Below are positions 22,003 to 34,436 of a DNA stretch of 64,000 nt, one piece after another. The number at the start of each line of letters is the position of its first letter. Position 1 is the first letter of the stretch. The position numbers and the translations under genes are program-made. The notes under the pieces are model-generated. The model worked only from the letters and a program-made list of their open reading frames with translations. It searched no databases and was not told the DNA's origin. The stretch comes from Ailanthus altissimus (lineage: Eukaryota; Streptophyta; Magnoliopsida; Sapindales; Simaroubaceae): contig OX327694.1 of the NCBI GenBank assembly GCA_946807835.1, positions 10,738,001-10,802,000 on the forward strand. The letters are read 5' to 3'.

Positions 22003-22396
22003 TACTTCTTCTCAATGGTACCAAAACTTGTACCATAAGTGTAATTCGAATGTCCACATTTGGTTCTACCGTAAAGATAGAATTTGTTGCAGCTTGAGAA
22101 GCTTGCAAAGAAATTTCTGTGGATATTCAAGTTAGTTGCAGAGCTCAGAATAAGTTCTAAGCTCAATGAATCCTATCACACTATAATGCAACGTTAATGG
22201 GGTAACTGCTTAAGCTGAGATACCATATAATTAAAAATATCTTGGCTAATGGAGATGTAAGACAATTTAGGAAAACATCTTTACAGATTATAGCGGACCT
22301 GCTTTCTAAACTCTTAACTCTCAAAAGTGTTTAAGAAACACGTAAAGTCAATGGATATTAAATATCATCATGAATGGCACTAGAGCAAGTGGGAGT
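22003..22396 (+). pseudogene. Ty1/copia RNase H C-terminus and polypurine tract (plus strand)
   Basis: A fragment of the copia RNase H tail: IEFVAA at about 22078-22096, then IADLLSKLLTL near 22290-22320 and KVNGY before the end. GGCACTAGAGCAAGTGGGAG at 22376-22395 is the polypurine tract of this copia group. The segment is collinear with 34250-34436. It starts abruptly at the gypsy LTR edge; everything 5' of it is gone. Confidence 0.7.
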
Positions 22397-24782
22397 TATT
22401 GGGATTTGTGCTTACATGCCATCCTATTATGTATAAATATATAGTGATAGTATTTATACAATTATCATTTCTAATAAAATCGTTAATATTATTTATAATT
22501 AAAATGGTAAGATGCTTGTAATGTTTCAGACATTGCATGATCTGAAGGAGTTCAAATCTGGTCTAAAAGAGTTTAGATCAGTGCTAAGAGTTAGTAGTGC
22601 TAAGAGTTAGTGATGCTAAGAGTTAGCATGTTCATATAGTTAGCGAAATCTAAAGAGTTAGAGCCTTGTCTAAAATAGGACAATTACCATAGAATATATT
22701 AGTAATGACATAGATGCAGGAGTTGCAGATGGTGCTAAAAAATGTCATTATGCAAGTATGTTTTCAAACAAAATGTTCCTGATCTAAGTGCATCGATGCG
22801 GGTCTATCGGTGGAACCCATTAATATAGATTAGTGTATGTCTATATCTGGATGGTCCAGATGGTTAGTCTTATCAAACCATGAGCTTATTAGGAAGCTCG
22901 TATAGAGATATGGTATTCAGTAAGGACTGGATATTGAACAAACTCACGAAGACATCCAATAGAAATCTCATAAAGTCGTCAATGGAAGGTCTTCTGAGTT
23001 GAGTAGTATTTATGGTCCTTTGACCTGAGCGCCACAGTGGGCTTGTGAGTGATCCACCATGCTTTGGTTCCACACATGTCAGAAACCTTTCATGGTCTGA
23101 CCGCTGGGTGTTGCTGGGTATGGTCCGATGCTCATGGAGTCCGGTGTGCCTAGATATGGGATCCATCAGCTCATATGACCGGGTTGTATATCCTGATGCT
23201 CCAAGCATATAAATTTGGAGATAAGTTCATAGTTGAGCAAATAGAGATTTGATGGTGATGATCTATATCTATGCTCTCCAAGGATATAAATGATAGAAGG
23301 ATTATATGAATATGCAATAACCTCAACTTGCATGGTCTAACACGCTAATTTGTAATATCCGTAACGTGTGTGAGGGGCATCGTTCACGGATGCATGGAGG
23401 AGCTCTATATGACAAATTAGGTGTGGACCTAGAGAGTCTCACAATATGAAGTGTACTCGTTGCGCACTAGGGTAGCGGATTGGATTGAATAATTCGATTC
23501 AATAAATTTCAGCAAAATAGAACGATTGTTTCAGGATCTCTCGAGATGTGTATTTGTCAAGACTTAATTATTAAGTACATCATTTAATTAGTTAACAAAA
23601 GTTGTTAACCAATAGGATTGTGACAAATGGCAAGATCTAAGCCTTCATTTTGTATCATGATAAATTAATAAAATAATACAAAAATAGTTTTTGATTTATT
23701 TTATTATATTAATTAAATAATGCAAAAATAGTTTTTGATTTATTTATTATATACTTTTAATGCACTAAAGGAGAAAACATTATGAATAAAATTCATTTAT
23801 TATTTATTATATACTTTTAATACTTTTAATGCACTAAATGAATAAAATTCATTTATTATATATTAATTATATAATTTAGTGCATTAATTTTGTTTAAAAG
23901 GATTTAATATTTGGCCATTATGAATAGTAGAGAATTTTTTTATATTACATGTATTAATATAAGCAATTAAATGAATTTTATTCATTTTGTTTCATTGAAG
24001 TGGTCGGCCATGTTTTGGCTAATGGAGAAAACACTTCCTTTAATAATGATAATGTTTCATCCATTATGAAAGTGATGAAAGCAATTGAATTTTTTATGGT
24101 AAAAAATTGAAACAAAACAAATGAAGAGAAAACAAGAATTCATTCATTCTTGTAATGTGAAGGTCTCAGCCAAAAGAGAAGGAAGGAAGGAGAGAGAAAT
24201 ACTTTTGTCTTGTTTTTCTTTCAAGGAGTTGAATGATAAGTGTGTGAAAAGGTTTTTTGGTTTTATTCATCTTACACAATTAAGTAACTTAGCAATGACA
24301 AAGAGAATTTATTGTTGTTGTGGTTGTAAAGTGTTACCAACAAGACCAAAAATAAAAGATCATCTTTTTCTCCTTCCAGGAATGGCCAAACCACATTTAC
24401 CATTATGAAACAAGTATATATATTCAAAGAGTTTGAATACAAGTTGTTGGAAATTCTAAAGTTACCATTCTAGCTCCATAATCCCACCAAATCGTTATGG
24501 ACTAGAATTGTTTATCAATACACTTCAAGATGAGCTCTTCACATGGATTGAAGGAAGACTTGAAGATTTTGTAAAGCTACTTTCATTAGGTAAGTATTTT
24601 ACATTATGTTATAATACAATTGTCCATCATATTTAAATTTTTATAATTGTTATACTTATGTATATATGTGATATATATGTGTAATTACTTAAAATAAGTG
24701 TATTTATTAACATGCTTCCGCCACATATAGTAATTTTTAAAATTACGTATACACTTATATGTCACACACTCGATATCTAACA
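22397..24782 (+). repeat. Long Ty1/copia 3' LTR (plus strand)
   Basis: The 2386-bp LTR begins TATTGGGATTTGTGC, with TG changed to TA, and ends CTCGATATCTAACA. It matches the LTR at 36016-38576 end to end. Near the 5' end are three tandem units containing GTGCTAAGAGTTAG (22581-22628). The 95-codon ORF at 24121-24408 lies inside the LTR and has no recognisable domain. Confidence 0.88.
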
Positions 24783-25671
24783 ATATTGGCCTTTGTAAAC
24801 CCAATAGGTAGACAACATTTATCAATTGCATCTCATGCAACTCTTACCACTTGATCCTAAATACACCTTATCCTCGCGCTGTAGCAATATTGGATAAGTG
24901 TATTCCAGATTAACTTGTCAATGATCAAATATATGCTACCGATACTACCCTCACGCTGTAGCAATATTGAATAATACTTTTGCATATATTTGCCTCATCT
25001 CATATTTAACCGGTATAGTTCAAGCCCAACTGACCAAGTCCCACAAGCTATAGCAATATTGGAAAAAGGCCGATGTGACTCGTCTAATATCGTATTGACA
25101 AGACGGATCAGAATAAAACATTATCTCATAATGTAATATTCTTCAATTTGATTAAGAGAGATTTTTGTTTCTATCCTTGGTCTCCATTCTCTTAAGGAGG
25201 GCGATTCTCAATTAATTAATTTTTCTATATAAGCACAACTAAGCCCCACCAGTAAGGCTCTCATTGTGGTTACCAACACAAAAATTAATTCTAATTTATA
25301 ATGTAGACCGATAACTCTTTATCACTGCTAAACTCGAGTTTATAATGTAGACTGATAAATTTTATCACTACATCTCATAATAAACCTATACATGCAAAAT
25401 TAATTTTGAAACACTGTTCAAAAATAGTGTAGCTATAAACAGTAAAAATAATGTTCATGTGCTACTGTTCAAGGGAACAATACCCCTGCGGCGCAACCTC
25501 ACATCGCTGCAGCGCTAGGCGGTCAAACCTCCAGTGCTGTGGTGCCAGCCCTCTGGCGCTGCAGTGCCCAGTGCACACCCATAGGCATACACGTTTCACA
25601 CTTAAAATGCACTATTTTCATTGGGACTTTTGCATCCATTTACTCAAACTACACCCAAATATGCCCTAAAT
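24783..25671 (-). other. Untranslated leader of minus-strand copia, with short repeats
   Basis: There is no gene. It lies between the plus-strand copia LTR and the PBS of the minus-strand copia, so it is best read as that element's leader. It holds three dispersed copies of GCTGTAGCAATATTGGA (24878-24894, 24955-24970, 25047-25063, with mismatches), a near-tandem pair starting TTTATAATGTAGAC (about 25296-25380), and a GC-rich patch (25490-25575) with CAGCGCTAG- and TGGCGCTGCAGTG-like motifs. Confidence 0.5.
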
Positions 25672-25672
25672 G

Positions 25673-25684
25673 ACTATGATACCA
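25673..25684 (-). other. Degenerate primer-binding site of minus-strand copia
   Basis: On the minus strand TGGTATCATAGT, followed by C, resembles TGGTATCAGAGC with two substitutions. It lies a few bases from the LTR edge at 25689. It fixes 25689-27142 as a 5' LTR. Confidence 0.6.
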
Positions 25685-25688
25685 TTTT

Positions 25689-27142
25689 TATCGGGGATCT
25701 AATACATGTGGGTGTATGCATGTGAAATTGTGTCTATTGACTAAAATACATATCAAATACAAATCTAACGTGGAGGAAGCGTAAATTATACAATAAACAC
25801 AATAAATAAATATATTAATCACATTAATATATTAGTGGTGTAGAGAACTCACCTCAACGTGTAACATTATTCACGTATTTTCTCGGAGTCTGCATGGAGA
25901 CCAACTTTCGAGCAGTTCGAATCACCAACTCGGTGGGCTTGGTGAGCTAGAACAACAGCCCTATTGCCAGCATGGGATTAACTTTTAATCTCCAAAATAG
26001 TCGGGCATATGTTTTCATCCTTTTCTCCAAAAAAATAAGAAATAGAGAATGAAGCAATTTATAATTGCTTCTTTTAGTACCATGAAAAAAAATGAAACAA
26101 TTTCACTTCTTTTTCTTCTTTTCCTCTCGGCACCATTTCTCTTCTTCTTCTTCTCTTTCTTCATTTCATTTTCTTTCTCTCGAGCAAAAACCACACCAAC
26201 AACTGATTCACACACAAATCTCATATTTATATATATATCTAATACATTAAAATAATAATATAATATATTATATAATAATAATATAATAATAATAACGGGT
26301 GCCAACTATTTAGTACCCAAATATAATATTATTATATTAATAATGAGAGATATTTTGATTATTTAACTATTAAATAGTTAAAGTGTGAAATGACCATTTT
26401 ACCCCTCATAAATAATTACCAAGTCTACCCCTAGTAGGTCTCACCAAATTTTGCACTTGGGTAAACTCAATCGAGAATCTACAATGCGCTACGTGTCATT
26501 ATACCATTAGTAAATAAAAAGTATTGACTAATTGTTGTATTTAATATTTAAATACGGACATGCACGCATTCTTATAGTAGTGCTGAATTTTGCTGAATTA
26601 AAAAATTTAATCCGACACAGTACCCTAGTGCAAACAAGTACACTCCATATTGCGGGACTTCCTAGGTCCTACGCCCGATTCGTCAAATAGAACTATTCTA
26701 TGAGTCTGTGAGCAATGCCCCACGCACACATCACGAATATACAAATCAGCGCGTTAAACCATGCAAGTTGAGATTACAACATATACGTATAGTCTTTTCG
26801 TCATGATATGCTGAATGTGTGGGGATATAGATTATCACTGTCAAATCCCCTAGTGCTCATCCATATCCTATCTTCAAACTTGTATCTCACTGAACAATAT
26901 GTGCAAACTTTTTAGCCACATTGTTCTACCCTAGCGTAACTCTTTTTCGGGATTAATACTTGTAGCCACAAGACTTTTCGAGATATAGTCTCAAAGCATC
27001 TAGATATCAAACTTCCTATGCGAGTTGACGGATCCCATATATATACACACCAGACTCCATAAGTATCGTACCATACCCAGTGGTCACACCATGAAAGGTC
27101 TGTGACATGCGTGGAATCAAAGTATGGGGGATCACTTACAAG
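25689..27142 (-). repeat. 5' LTR of minus-strand Ty1/copia, truncated at its 5' end
   Basis: It is collinear with 4694-6135 of the 3' LTR and stops inside the LTR at CTTACAAG; about 650 bp of LTR start is missing. It joins Del-type RT sequence at 27143. The plus-strand left edge TATCGGGGATC corresponds to TGTTGGGGATC with two C/T-type changes. The polyT/pyrimidine stretch near 26100-26190 yields only low-complexity ORFs. Confidence 0.82.
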
Positions 27143-28024
27143 TCCTCGATGGAAGTGTAAGCACTAGGGCCGAAGCCAATCTTCACTTTAGCTCTTCAAA
27201 CTCTTTGGCACGCTTCCGACCATACAAATTTCTCTTCTTTCCGGGTTAGTTTAGTCAGAGGAGCGGCTATCTTTGAAAATCCCACTACAAACTTCCTATA
27301 ATATCCAGCCAAACCCAAGAAACTACGAACCTCCGTTACATTCGTAGGCTGTCTCCAATTTACTATGACTTCAATCTTTTGGGGATCTACTGTTACTCCT
27401 TTTGCAGAGATTACATGCTCCAAAAATGCAACTTTGTCTAGCCAAATTGACATTTACTGAGTTTGGCGTACAGCCGATGCTCCCTTAAGGATTGCAAAAT
27501 AATCCTTCGATGTTCTGCGTGCTCTTCTTCACTGCTTAAATAAACCAGTATATCATAAATAAATACTATCACAAACCGATCTAAATAGGATCAAAAAACT
27601 CTGTTCATGAGATCCATAAAAGCGGCTAGGGCATTAGTCAACCCAAAAGGCATAATCAAGAATTCATAATGCCTATATCGGGTTTTAAAGGCCGTCTTGG
27701 GAACATCGTCCTCCTGAATTTTCAGTTGATGATAGCCTAACCTCAGATCTATCTTGAAAAATACTCCGGCCCTCTGTAGTTGATCAAATAAATCATCAAT
27801 TCTCAGAAGTGGATATTGATTATGCACTTTTACTTTATTTAGTTCCCTGTAATCAATGCATAATCTCATACTTCCGTCTTTCTTCTTTACAAACAAACCG
27901 GGTGCTCTCCAGGGAGAAGTACTCGATTTGATGAAACCCTTATCCACCAACTCTTTTATCTGCACCTTCAGTTCTTTCAATTCTGAAGGAGCCATTCTGT
28001 AGGGTAATTTGGAAATTGGTTGCA
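27143..28024 (-). pseudogene. Del/Tekay-type gypsy reverse transcriptase
   Basis: The minus-strand open frames are 27591-28025 and 27196-27453. They carry [56 protein letters not shown], then a TGA in place of Arg, the catalytic FIDDILVYS-like segment and [13 protein letters not shown]. It ends with SAPVLTLP-like residues at 27143-27165, the start of the RNase H region. It has fewer lesions than the duplicate at 437-1318. Upstream on this strand come PR, gag, PBS and 5' LTR in proper order. Confidence 0.87.
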
Positions 28025-28199
28025 TTCCAGGGGATATTTCTGTTCAAAACTCTATCTTTTTATTTGGAGGTAAGCCTGAAAGATCCTCTGGGAATACATC
28101 CGGACACTCTCCAACCATTGGAATATCCTCCAATTTCGTTCCACCGTCTCTTACTTCATGGCATAGACTAAGTACCCCTGACATGACTTTCGAAGCATC

Positions 28200-28640
28200 T
28201 TACTTGCCCTCATTACCGACACCATACTGACGGGAAGTGAGTTTCTCACTCCACAGAAAATGACTTAAGTTCCCCACAGGCTACATAATCTAACTTCTTT
28301 CCGGAAAAAACCCACTAAGGTCCGATATTTAGACAACCAATCCATCCCTAAAATTACATCAAAATCACTAATGGCCAGCAAAATCAAATCTGCCATGAAC
28401 TCTTGGCCCTCAATACTAATTTTACTACCCCTATACACTTTTTCTGCTACAATGGAGTCTCTTGTAGGAAGAGACACTACTACCGCACCATCTAATAATT
28501 AGGGCATTATACTAGCATTTGCAGCAAACTCCATAGAAATAAAAGAATGGGTCGCTCCAAGATCTATCAGTACATAAGCATCTCGATCAAAAACTGACAT
28601 CGTACCTATCACAACTTCTAGGGCCACATCCGCCTCCTGT
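28200..28640 (-). pseudogene. Del-type gypsy aspartic protease
   Basis: The minus-strand translation has DAYVLIDLGATHSFIS (about 28535-28585), SLPTRDSIVAEKVYRG and a VILGMDWLSKYRTLV block. The DLGATHSF core is intact here, while the duplicate near 1838 has a one-base loss. A stop (TAA on the minus strand, near 28499) interrupts the frame between active site and flap. It belongs to the 27143-30020 body. Confidence 0.78.
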
Positions 28641-30002
28641 TGGGTCACTGTAAATACCCTAGCCTGGGTATGAGGTTTGCCTTATGGTCCTCCAAATGAT
28701 CCTTCTCAACCGGCTCCTCTATTAGGCTGGCTCGAGCCACTCGGCCTTCTAAATTGGGGACCGCCTCAAATCTGTCCTCGGCCACCACTAGTTTATCCCA
28801 GAGCTGGTGGTCTGTCTTCTGGCTTACTACTGGCTCCATCATTCGGGCAATTCCTCATATAGTGGCCCTCTTGACCACACTTATAACAACCGGTAGTTCC
28901 CTTCCTACAATCCCCCGGATGGGCCTTGCCACATTTATTACACACCGAAAATTTCTTCTAACTCTCTTTAGTGCTTCGGGATCCTGCTGATGGTTTTCGA
29001 ATGGAAGCTTGACTAGATTGAGCTTCTTGGCTTGGTTTGACTACTGGACCATGTAGATCTCTCCTCTGTTCATGTGAATTTACTAGGTCCTCCTCGAGAA
29101 CCACCTGACCAACCTCTTTTCTGGCCCTACTGTTTCAGTTTAGGAATGACTGCCATGCTTCTTTCAACTCGAGTTGCAGCTTCCACTAATGCTCCATATT
29201 AAGCGTGGGCTGTTGATACCATGTATGCCCTAATCCGAGAATTAAGACCCACTGCAAACTGATTAGCCTTCTGCTCTTCATTATCAGCTATAAAGGAAAC
29301 GGCATGGAGGAGCTCTGAAAACTTCTTCTCATACTCTACCACCAAGAGAGAACCTTGTTCTAGCTTGAAGAACGCTTCTATCTTCGCATCTTAATAATTT
29401 GTGGGGTTAGAACTTATTCAGAAATTCCTCTTTAAAAGCGCCCAAGATACCCCATCGGTATTCCTTGTTTGCAAGGCCTTCCACCAATCTTTCGCTTCTT
29501 TTTTCAACAGAAATGCAGAGTATACCACCATCTATCTTTAGTACATCCCATAACCTGAAAAAATTTCTTCATTTTTCTCTAACTAGGATAAGGCTCTCTT
29601 GGGGTCTCCTATCCCATCATACGACTTAGCACCCAATTTCTTCGTGTGCTTAATGGACACTCTTGTCTCGCTTGCCTGCTGGATTGCTGCTACTAGTATC
29701 TAGGATATCTTAGCTACATTCTGGTTTCCACCCTCTGACTCGGCAGGCTGAGATGACTTATGAGGGGTTTGAGGCATAGGAACATTTACCGACTAATTCC
29801 CCTGCTCCTTTTCAGATGTAAGAGTCTCCGTAGCTGCTCCCCTAGTACGTGGGCCCTCTACGATGATGTATATTTTTTGTGAATTTAATGATGCAATGAT
29901 TATTAAATGCATAGAATTCAATTTACTAAACTTAGAAAAATATGCATGCAACTTCAAGAATCTCATTCTGAAAATAAACTTTTTAACTAAAACATCAAAA
30001 AC
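28641..30002 (-). pseudogene. Del-type gypsy gag (decayed)
   Basis: The minus-strand frames are interrupted, but PRTRGAATETLT (near 29835), KHTKKLGAKSYDGIGDP (near 29625-29660), AKDWWKALQ (near 29470-29500), KEEFLNKF and a zinc knuckle resembling CYKCGQEGHYMRNCP (about 28855-28900) identify a Del/Tekay gag. A second upstream Cys-His stretch (CNKCGKAHPG-like) lies near 28910-28945. This is the only full-length gag of the element in the window, since the left duplicate is cut at 2202. Confidence 0.75.
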
Positions 30003-30019
30003 TGAGCTCTGATGCCACT
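30003..30019 (-). other. Primer-binding site of Del-type gypsy
   Basis: On the minus strand AAGTGGCATCAGAGCTC contains TGGCATCAGAGC (30006-30017), an initiator Met tRNA primer site with one change, directly after the LTR end (TCCTGTCA). Confidence 0.8.
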
Positions 30020-30020
30020 T

Positions 30021-32720
30021 TGACAGGACCCGCCCCAAGACCCTTTACTGTAGATCCCAGCGGCCCTGCTAGGTACCCCGATGAAGTTCCTCAGAATTTA
30101 ACTGGGTAAGTTGAGAAATTCTGTGAGGCGAACCCCTTTTTAGTTCTTGCTATTACTCAAAACCTTGGAATATACATGAAAATGACTTCTTAAGTTTGAA
30201 AAAAAAAAGGGCCAACATTTCCCTTTTTTTTCTTTAAAAATCTAATATAAAACCTACAAAGAAATTTCACTTCTATTCAGACACTTTTCAATACTGCTAA
30301 ATAGGACCTCCGATCCTTTCCAAAATCAATCCAACTCAACTCAATAATTTCATTTAAATCACAAAACGAGCACACTCATAAAAAGTAAAATCGTCATCAT
30401 ATATATCAAAATCTCTTCTTGTTGGTTTAAAACATACATACAAAATACACATGCCTATAACTACTATGCAGAAAGTAAAAAAGATTCTATTTAGCACATT
30501 TACATTTACAAAAATGATCTTCAGATTTGGCCTACTATTCAGTTGTAGGAGAATCAGCAGCTTGCATGTCGAGACCTGCGCCTGGGAAGGGGGTTTAGAA
30601 AATATAAAATACGAAACGAGTACGTTAAAGGAGCTTGTGAGTGCATTAAGATTTCAAATAACATAAAATTCCATATAGGTATTAAATTCTAAAGACATGC
30701 ATAAATTATGTTTCTAAAACTTGTCTAAAGTAGTAAAATGGTTTCTAACATCATAAGTCGATGAAATCTTACTGAACGAGTTTTATTTACATCCTTGAAA
30801 AACAATATCCAAAATCTGTACAACATAATAACTAGCATGTGCATATAAACACATAATATGCAATCGGTAGATCGAAAACTATTAAAGTCCTCGCTCGGCC
30901 ATTTTCTTTCTAAACTCTACCAATGGTAACCCTCAAGCTTTATACTCACGCAGCGACTCAACTAGCGCCACACAGGTGAGTAGATCACAGGGCGCCTCAA
31001 CTAGCAACACCCACAGTGACATCTCAAGACATCTCACTGGCTATGCAGTAGAATCCTACATCGCCTACATATAGCGAGACAATACCCCTTACACATAGAG
31101 TGACTCACATGACTGGATAACCTGACTTCTCGAAGTTAGTGACACACCCCCCAAAACCTGCCCATGTGTATGGGATATACCAGCTGTGTCATAAACCATC
31201 ATCACCACTGTAATCTTAGGGTACCAATGGCCTTTTGAAACTAATGCAGTAGTTTTAAAGCTGTTTCTTAAACCGAACATGTAAAAGCATAACTATGGAT
31301 ATAAATCAAAATCATAAATTATGTTTATGCATTAAAAGCACATAAAATATGCAATTTCATTATGCGAAAGCATAATAAACGAAAAGATAAACAAAATGAC
31401 AAGTTTTCACTCATAACCACTTCAAGTTCAATTTCGCTCTAGATTTCTACTCTTGTTAGCGGTCTCGATTTTCTTCACCTATACACCATAAATGACATTT
31501 AGAACTAATACAAACACTAGAATCTCATTTAACTACTAAATGCTCTAATAAGCATACAAAGAGCAGGTGGATACTACTTTCCAATTTTTATTTACAGAAT
31601 CATTTAATCTAATCTAACTCACCATCCGACGGCCTGAAAATTTCTTAACATCCTATGACTTTGGTTGGACATAATTGTCCTTCACCTTACCAAAATGGAC
31701 AATTATGTCCCCTTTTTTTTTATTTTTGATTTTTTCATCAACCATATACATTCAATATACATAAGGCACCATTTATACACAACCACTCAATCCTAACTTC
31801 CCTAAAGTAGCAGAATTTCACCATATGTTCCAACACATTTCTTTTCTCAATTTCTTGTTTCAATTGCATCAAAATCAAGCTAACTTTATTCTAACGCCCT
31901 AATTACAACCAATTGAAGTCTCTCCATCAAAATCACCCAAAACCCTAATTCTTACCTCGTCAATTTCTTCAATTTGATAACTCCTTCAAGCTTCACACTA
32001 GAATTCAACTCAATCTAAACCAAGAATACACACAAGAGCATCAATTGAAGAAATCTTGAAAGTTCACATATCATCCTTACAAAATAATGCTTTTCTTACC
32101 TCTTTTTCTTGGATTTTCACTAATGGATGCTTTAATTGAGCTTAAGAACTTATACTTGACCTTATTATAGCTTGATTAAGCATGAAAACTCATGAAAAAA
32201 AAATTTTAAATTTCACTATAGCAGCACCACTCTTTCTTGCATGAATTTTGCTTCTCTTTTGCTCTAAGTGTTACGTTTTAATCTCTTAAAATTTCTACAG
32301 ACTTCTACTATATATATAGTGCTCCTTCAATTGACCAATTTTCCTCTCAACTTACTCTAAATTTATAATTTGCCATTAGTTTGAAACTAAGTATGTAAGT
32401 GATTCATTTGTAACTATCTAGTTAGAATAGATGGATTGTGTTTCTCAACAAAGGCTAGTTTCGCACATAACCCTTAATTGGAAATTCATGAAGTAAATTA
32501 AAATGTCCTTTTCCAAGCCAATAGAGAAAAATTTCAAAAGTATTCTAGGGTCGTTCGATGCTCCGACCGAGTATGAAATTCCCAAATTAGGTCTAATAAC
32601 TTTCACGCGCACCATAAAAAAAAATTCTAATAGAGTTAGAATCTGGTAACCCTACGGTGTCTTCATTACTCTATACCGAAATCTAGGTGCCAATACTACT
32701 AATAGGGATTGGATATTCCA
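30021..32720 (-). repeat. 5' LTR of Del/Tekay-type gypsy (2.7 kb)
   Basis: On the plus strand it begins TGACAGGACCCGCC and ends GATATTCCA (ATTACA in the 3' LTR at 3596). The 2.7-kb length is normal for Del/Tekay LTRs. The distal half matches 2203-3596. No gene lies inside. Beyond 32720 the sequence is copia integrase on the opposite strand, so the element inserted into a copia. Confidence 0.85.
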
Positions 32721-34436
32721 TTAAGTATATTAAGGCATGGGGTTGTTCTACTTGTATAAGAATTACGCAACAGGACAAACTTACACCCAAATGGTGCAAG
32801 TTCTGGTTCATTGGATATCCCAAGCATACTATGGGATACCAGTTCTATGATCTAAGGGAACAAAACATGTTCGTTCCTCGTAATGCCACCTCATAGGAGA
32901 AATAGTTTCTTATAGGTCATGGTGATTGTAGAAGGATTAGACTTGTTGAATTCAGTCAGAATATTTATGAACCTACGGTGGAATTTCAAGTTCAAATAAG
33001 TGAAATATCTTTGACACACTCTCCCCGTAGGTTGGAAAGGATATCAAGGCCATCATTTAGGTATGCTTGATACTTGAAGGTGCCCATTTTCTTTGTTGGA
33101 GAAAAGGATTATTTGACTTATAGGGAGGCGATGTTTGACATCGATTTGAAAAAATGGCAAGTGGTTGTGAAATTCAAAATTTATTCTACGCATTACAATC
33201 AAGTCTAGGACTTGGTTATGCTTCTCATAGGAATTGTTCTTATTTGTTGTAAAAGAGTTTACACAGTGGAAGCATAGACCCGAAGGTAGAGAGACCTTTA
33301 AGGCCCGAGTGGTGGTAAGAGGTTACACTTATAGATCTAGAATTAGAAATAAGGAAACCTTTTTACCAGTAACCATGCTAAAGTCAATTCAAATTTTGTT
33401 GGCCATTGTAGCATATTAAGATTTTGAGGTCTGGGCAATAGATGTAAAAATGGCATTCTAGTATGTATGTCTCAAGTAAGGGATACGTGTGGAATAGCCT
33501 GAAGGTTTTATGTTCAGCCTAACTGCTAATCTAGTGTGCAAATTGAGAAAGTTTGTTCTTGGACTTAAGCAGTTTTTTCGAAGCCGGACCTTCATTTTGA
33601 TGATGAAATCAAAAAGTGTGGTTTCATCAAGAACAAAGAAAGAGCGTGTGTATTCAGAAAAGGCAATAGGAGTGTGATTATCTTTTTAGCTCTTTATGTG
33701 GAAGACATACTCAATGTCTAAAATGACGTTTGTATGTTACAAGTCAATTAGATAAGAGTAATCTGAGTAATAATTTCTCTATAAAAGATTTGGGAGAGGC
33801 TTTTTGTATACTAGGTACAAAATTTTATAGAGATAGAGCTAGAAGACTGATGAGACTCTCTCAATCTTCATATATAGACTAAGTCCTAAAAGGTACAACT
33901 TTATTAACTATGAGATAATTAATGTGTCTTTTGCATATGACATTCATCTTTATAAGAGGAAATGTCTTTGGGAAGAAGATGAAAGGGTTAGAGTGTCTAA
34001 CTTATCAAATGCATCATCTAAAAGTAGCTTGATGCATGCCATATTATATACGAGACCTAGATTTTGATAGCTATAAGTGTTACGAGCTGGTATCGGTCTT
34101 ATCCAGGTCATGACCATTAAATGGCTATGAAACATTCCTTTTATACCTTAGAGGTGTAAAGGATAAGTTTCTAAATCATCAGAGAAAGTTTCTTACAAGT
34201 GAAGAGACGTACATATTCAGACTTCTCATCGGTGGTTGAAATTCTACATCTAGTTATGTGTTCTTCCTCATCTATACCAGAACTAGTTAAAAATGTGTAA
34301 TATAGATGTCCATAATTAATTTTTCCTTGGAGTTAGGATAAGTTGCAGCTCGAGAAGCCTACAAAGAAAGCACTATGGATATTCAAGTTAGTTGGAGAGC
34401 TTAGAATAGTTCCAAGCTTAGTGGATCCTATCCCAC
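32721..34436 (+). pseudogene. Ty1/copia integrase end, RT and RNase H (plus strand, host of the Del insertion)
   Basis: The translation starts within integrase/hinge at IKAWGCSTC and YPKHTMGYQFYD (32721-32896). RT follows: ETFKARVVVRGYT, TFLPVTMLKSIQILLAIVAY, DVKMAF, a decayed ALYVEDI in place of YVDD (about 33690-33710), KDLGEAFCILGTKFYRDR, then RNase H remnants up to about 34430. There are many stops. The upstream part would lie beyond the far end of the Del element, outside the window. An Athila-type LTR interrupts it at 34437. Confidence 0.8.

Noticed and set aside
24121..24408. 95-codon plus-strand ORF
   Set aside because: It lies wholly inside the copia LTR 22397-24782, has no known motif, and the homologous LTR at 36016-38576 does not preserve it.
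24783..25671. CRISPR-like or satellite array from the three 17-bp repeats
   Set aside because: Only three imperfect copies, unequal spacing and a plant retrotransposon context; CRISPR is not expected in a plant nuclear genome.
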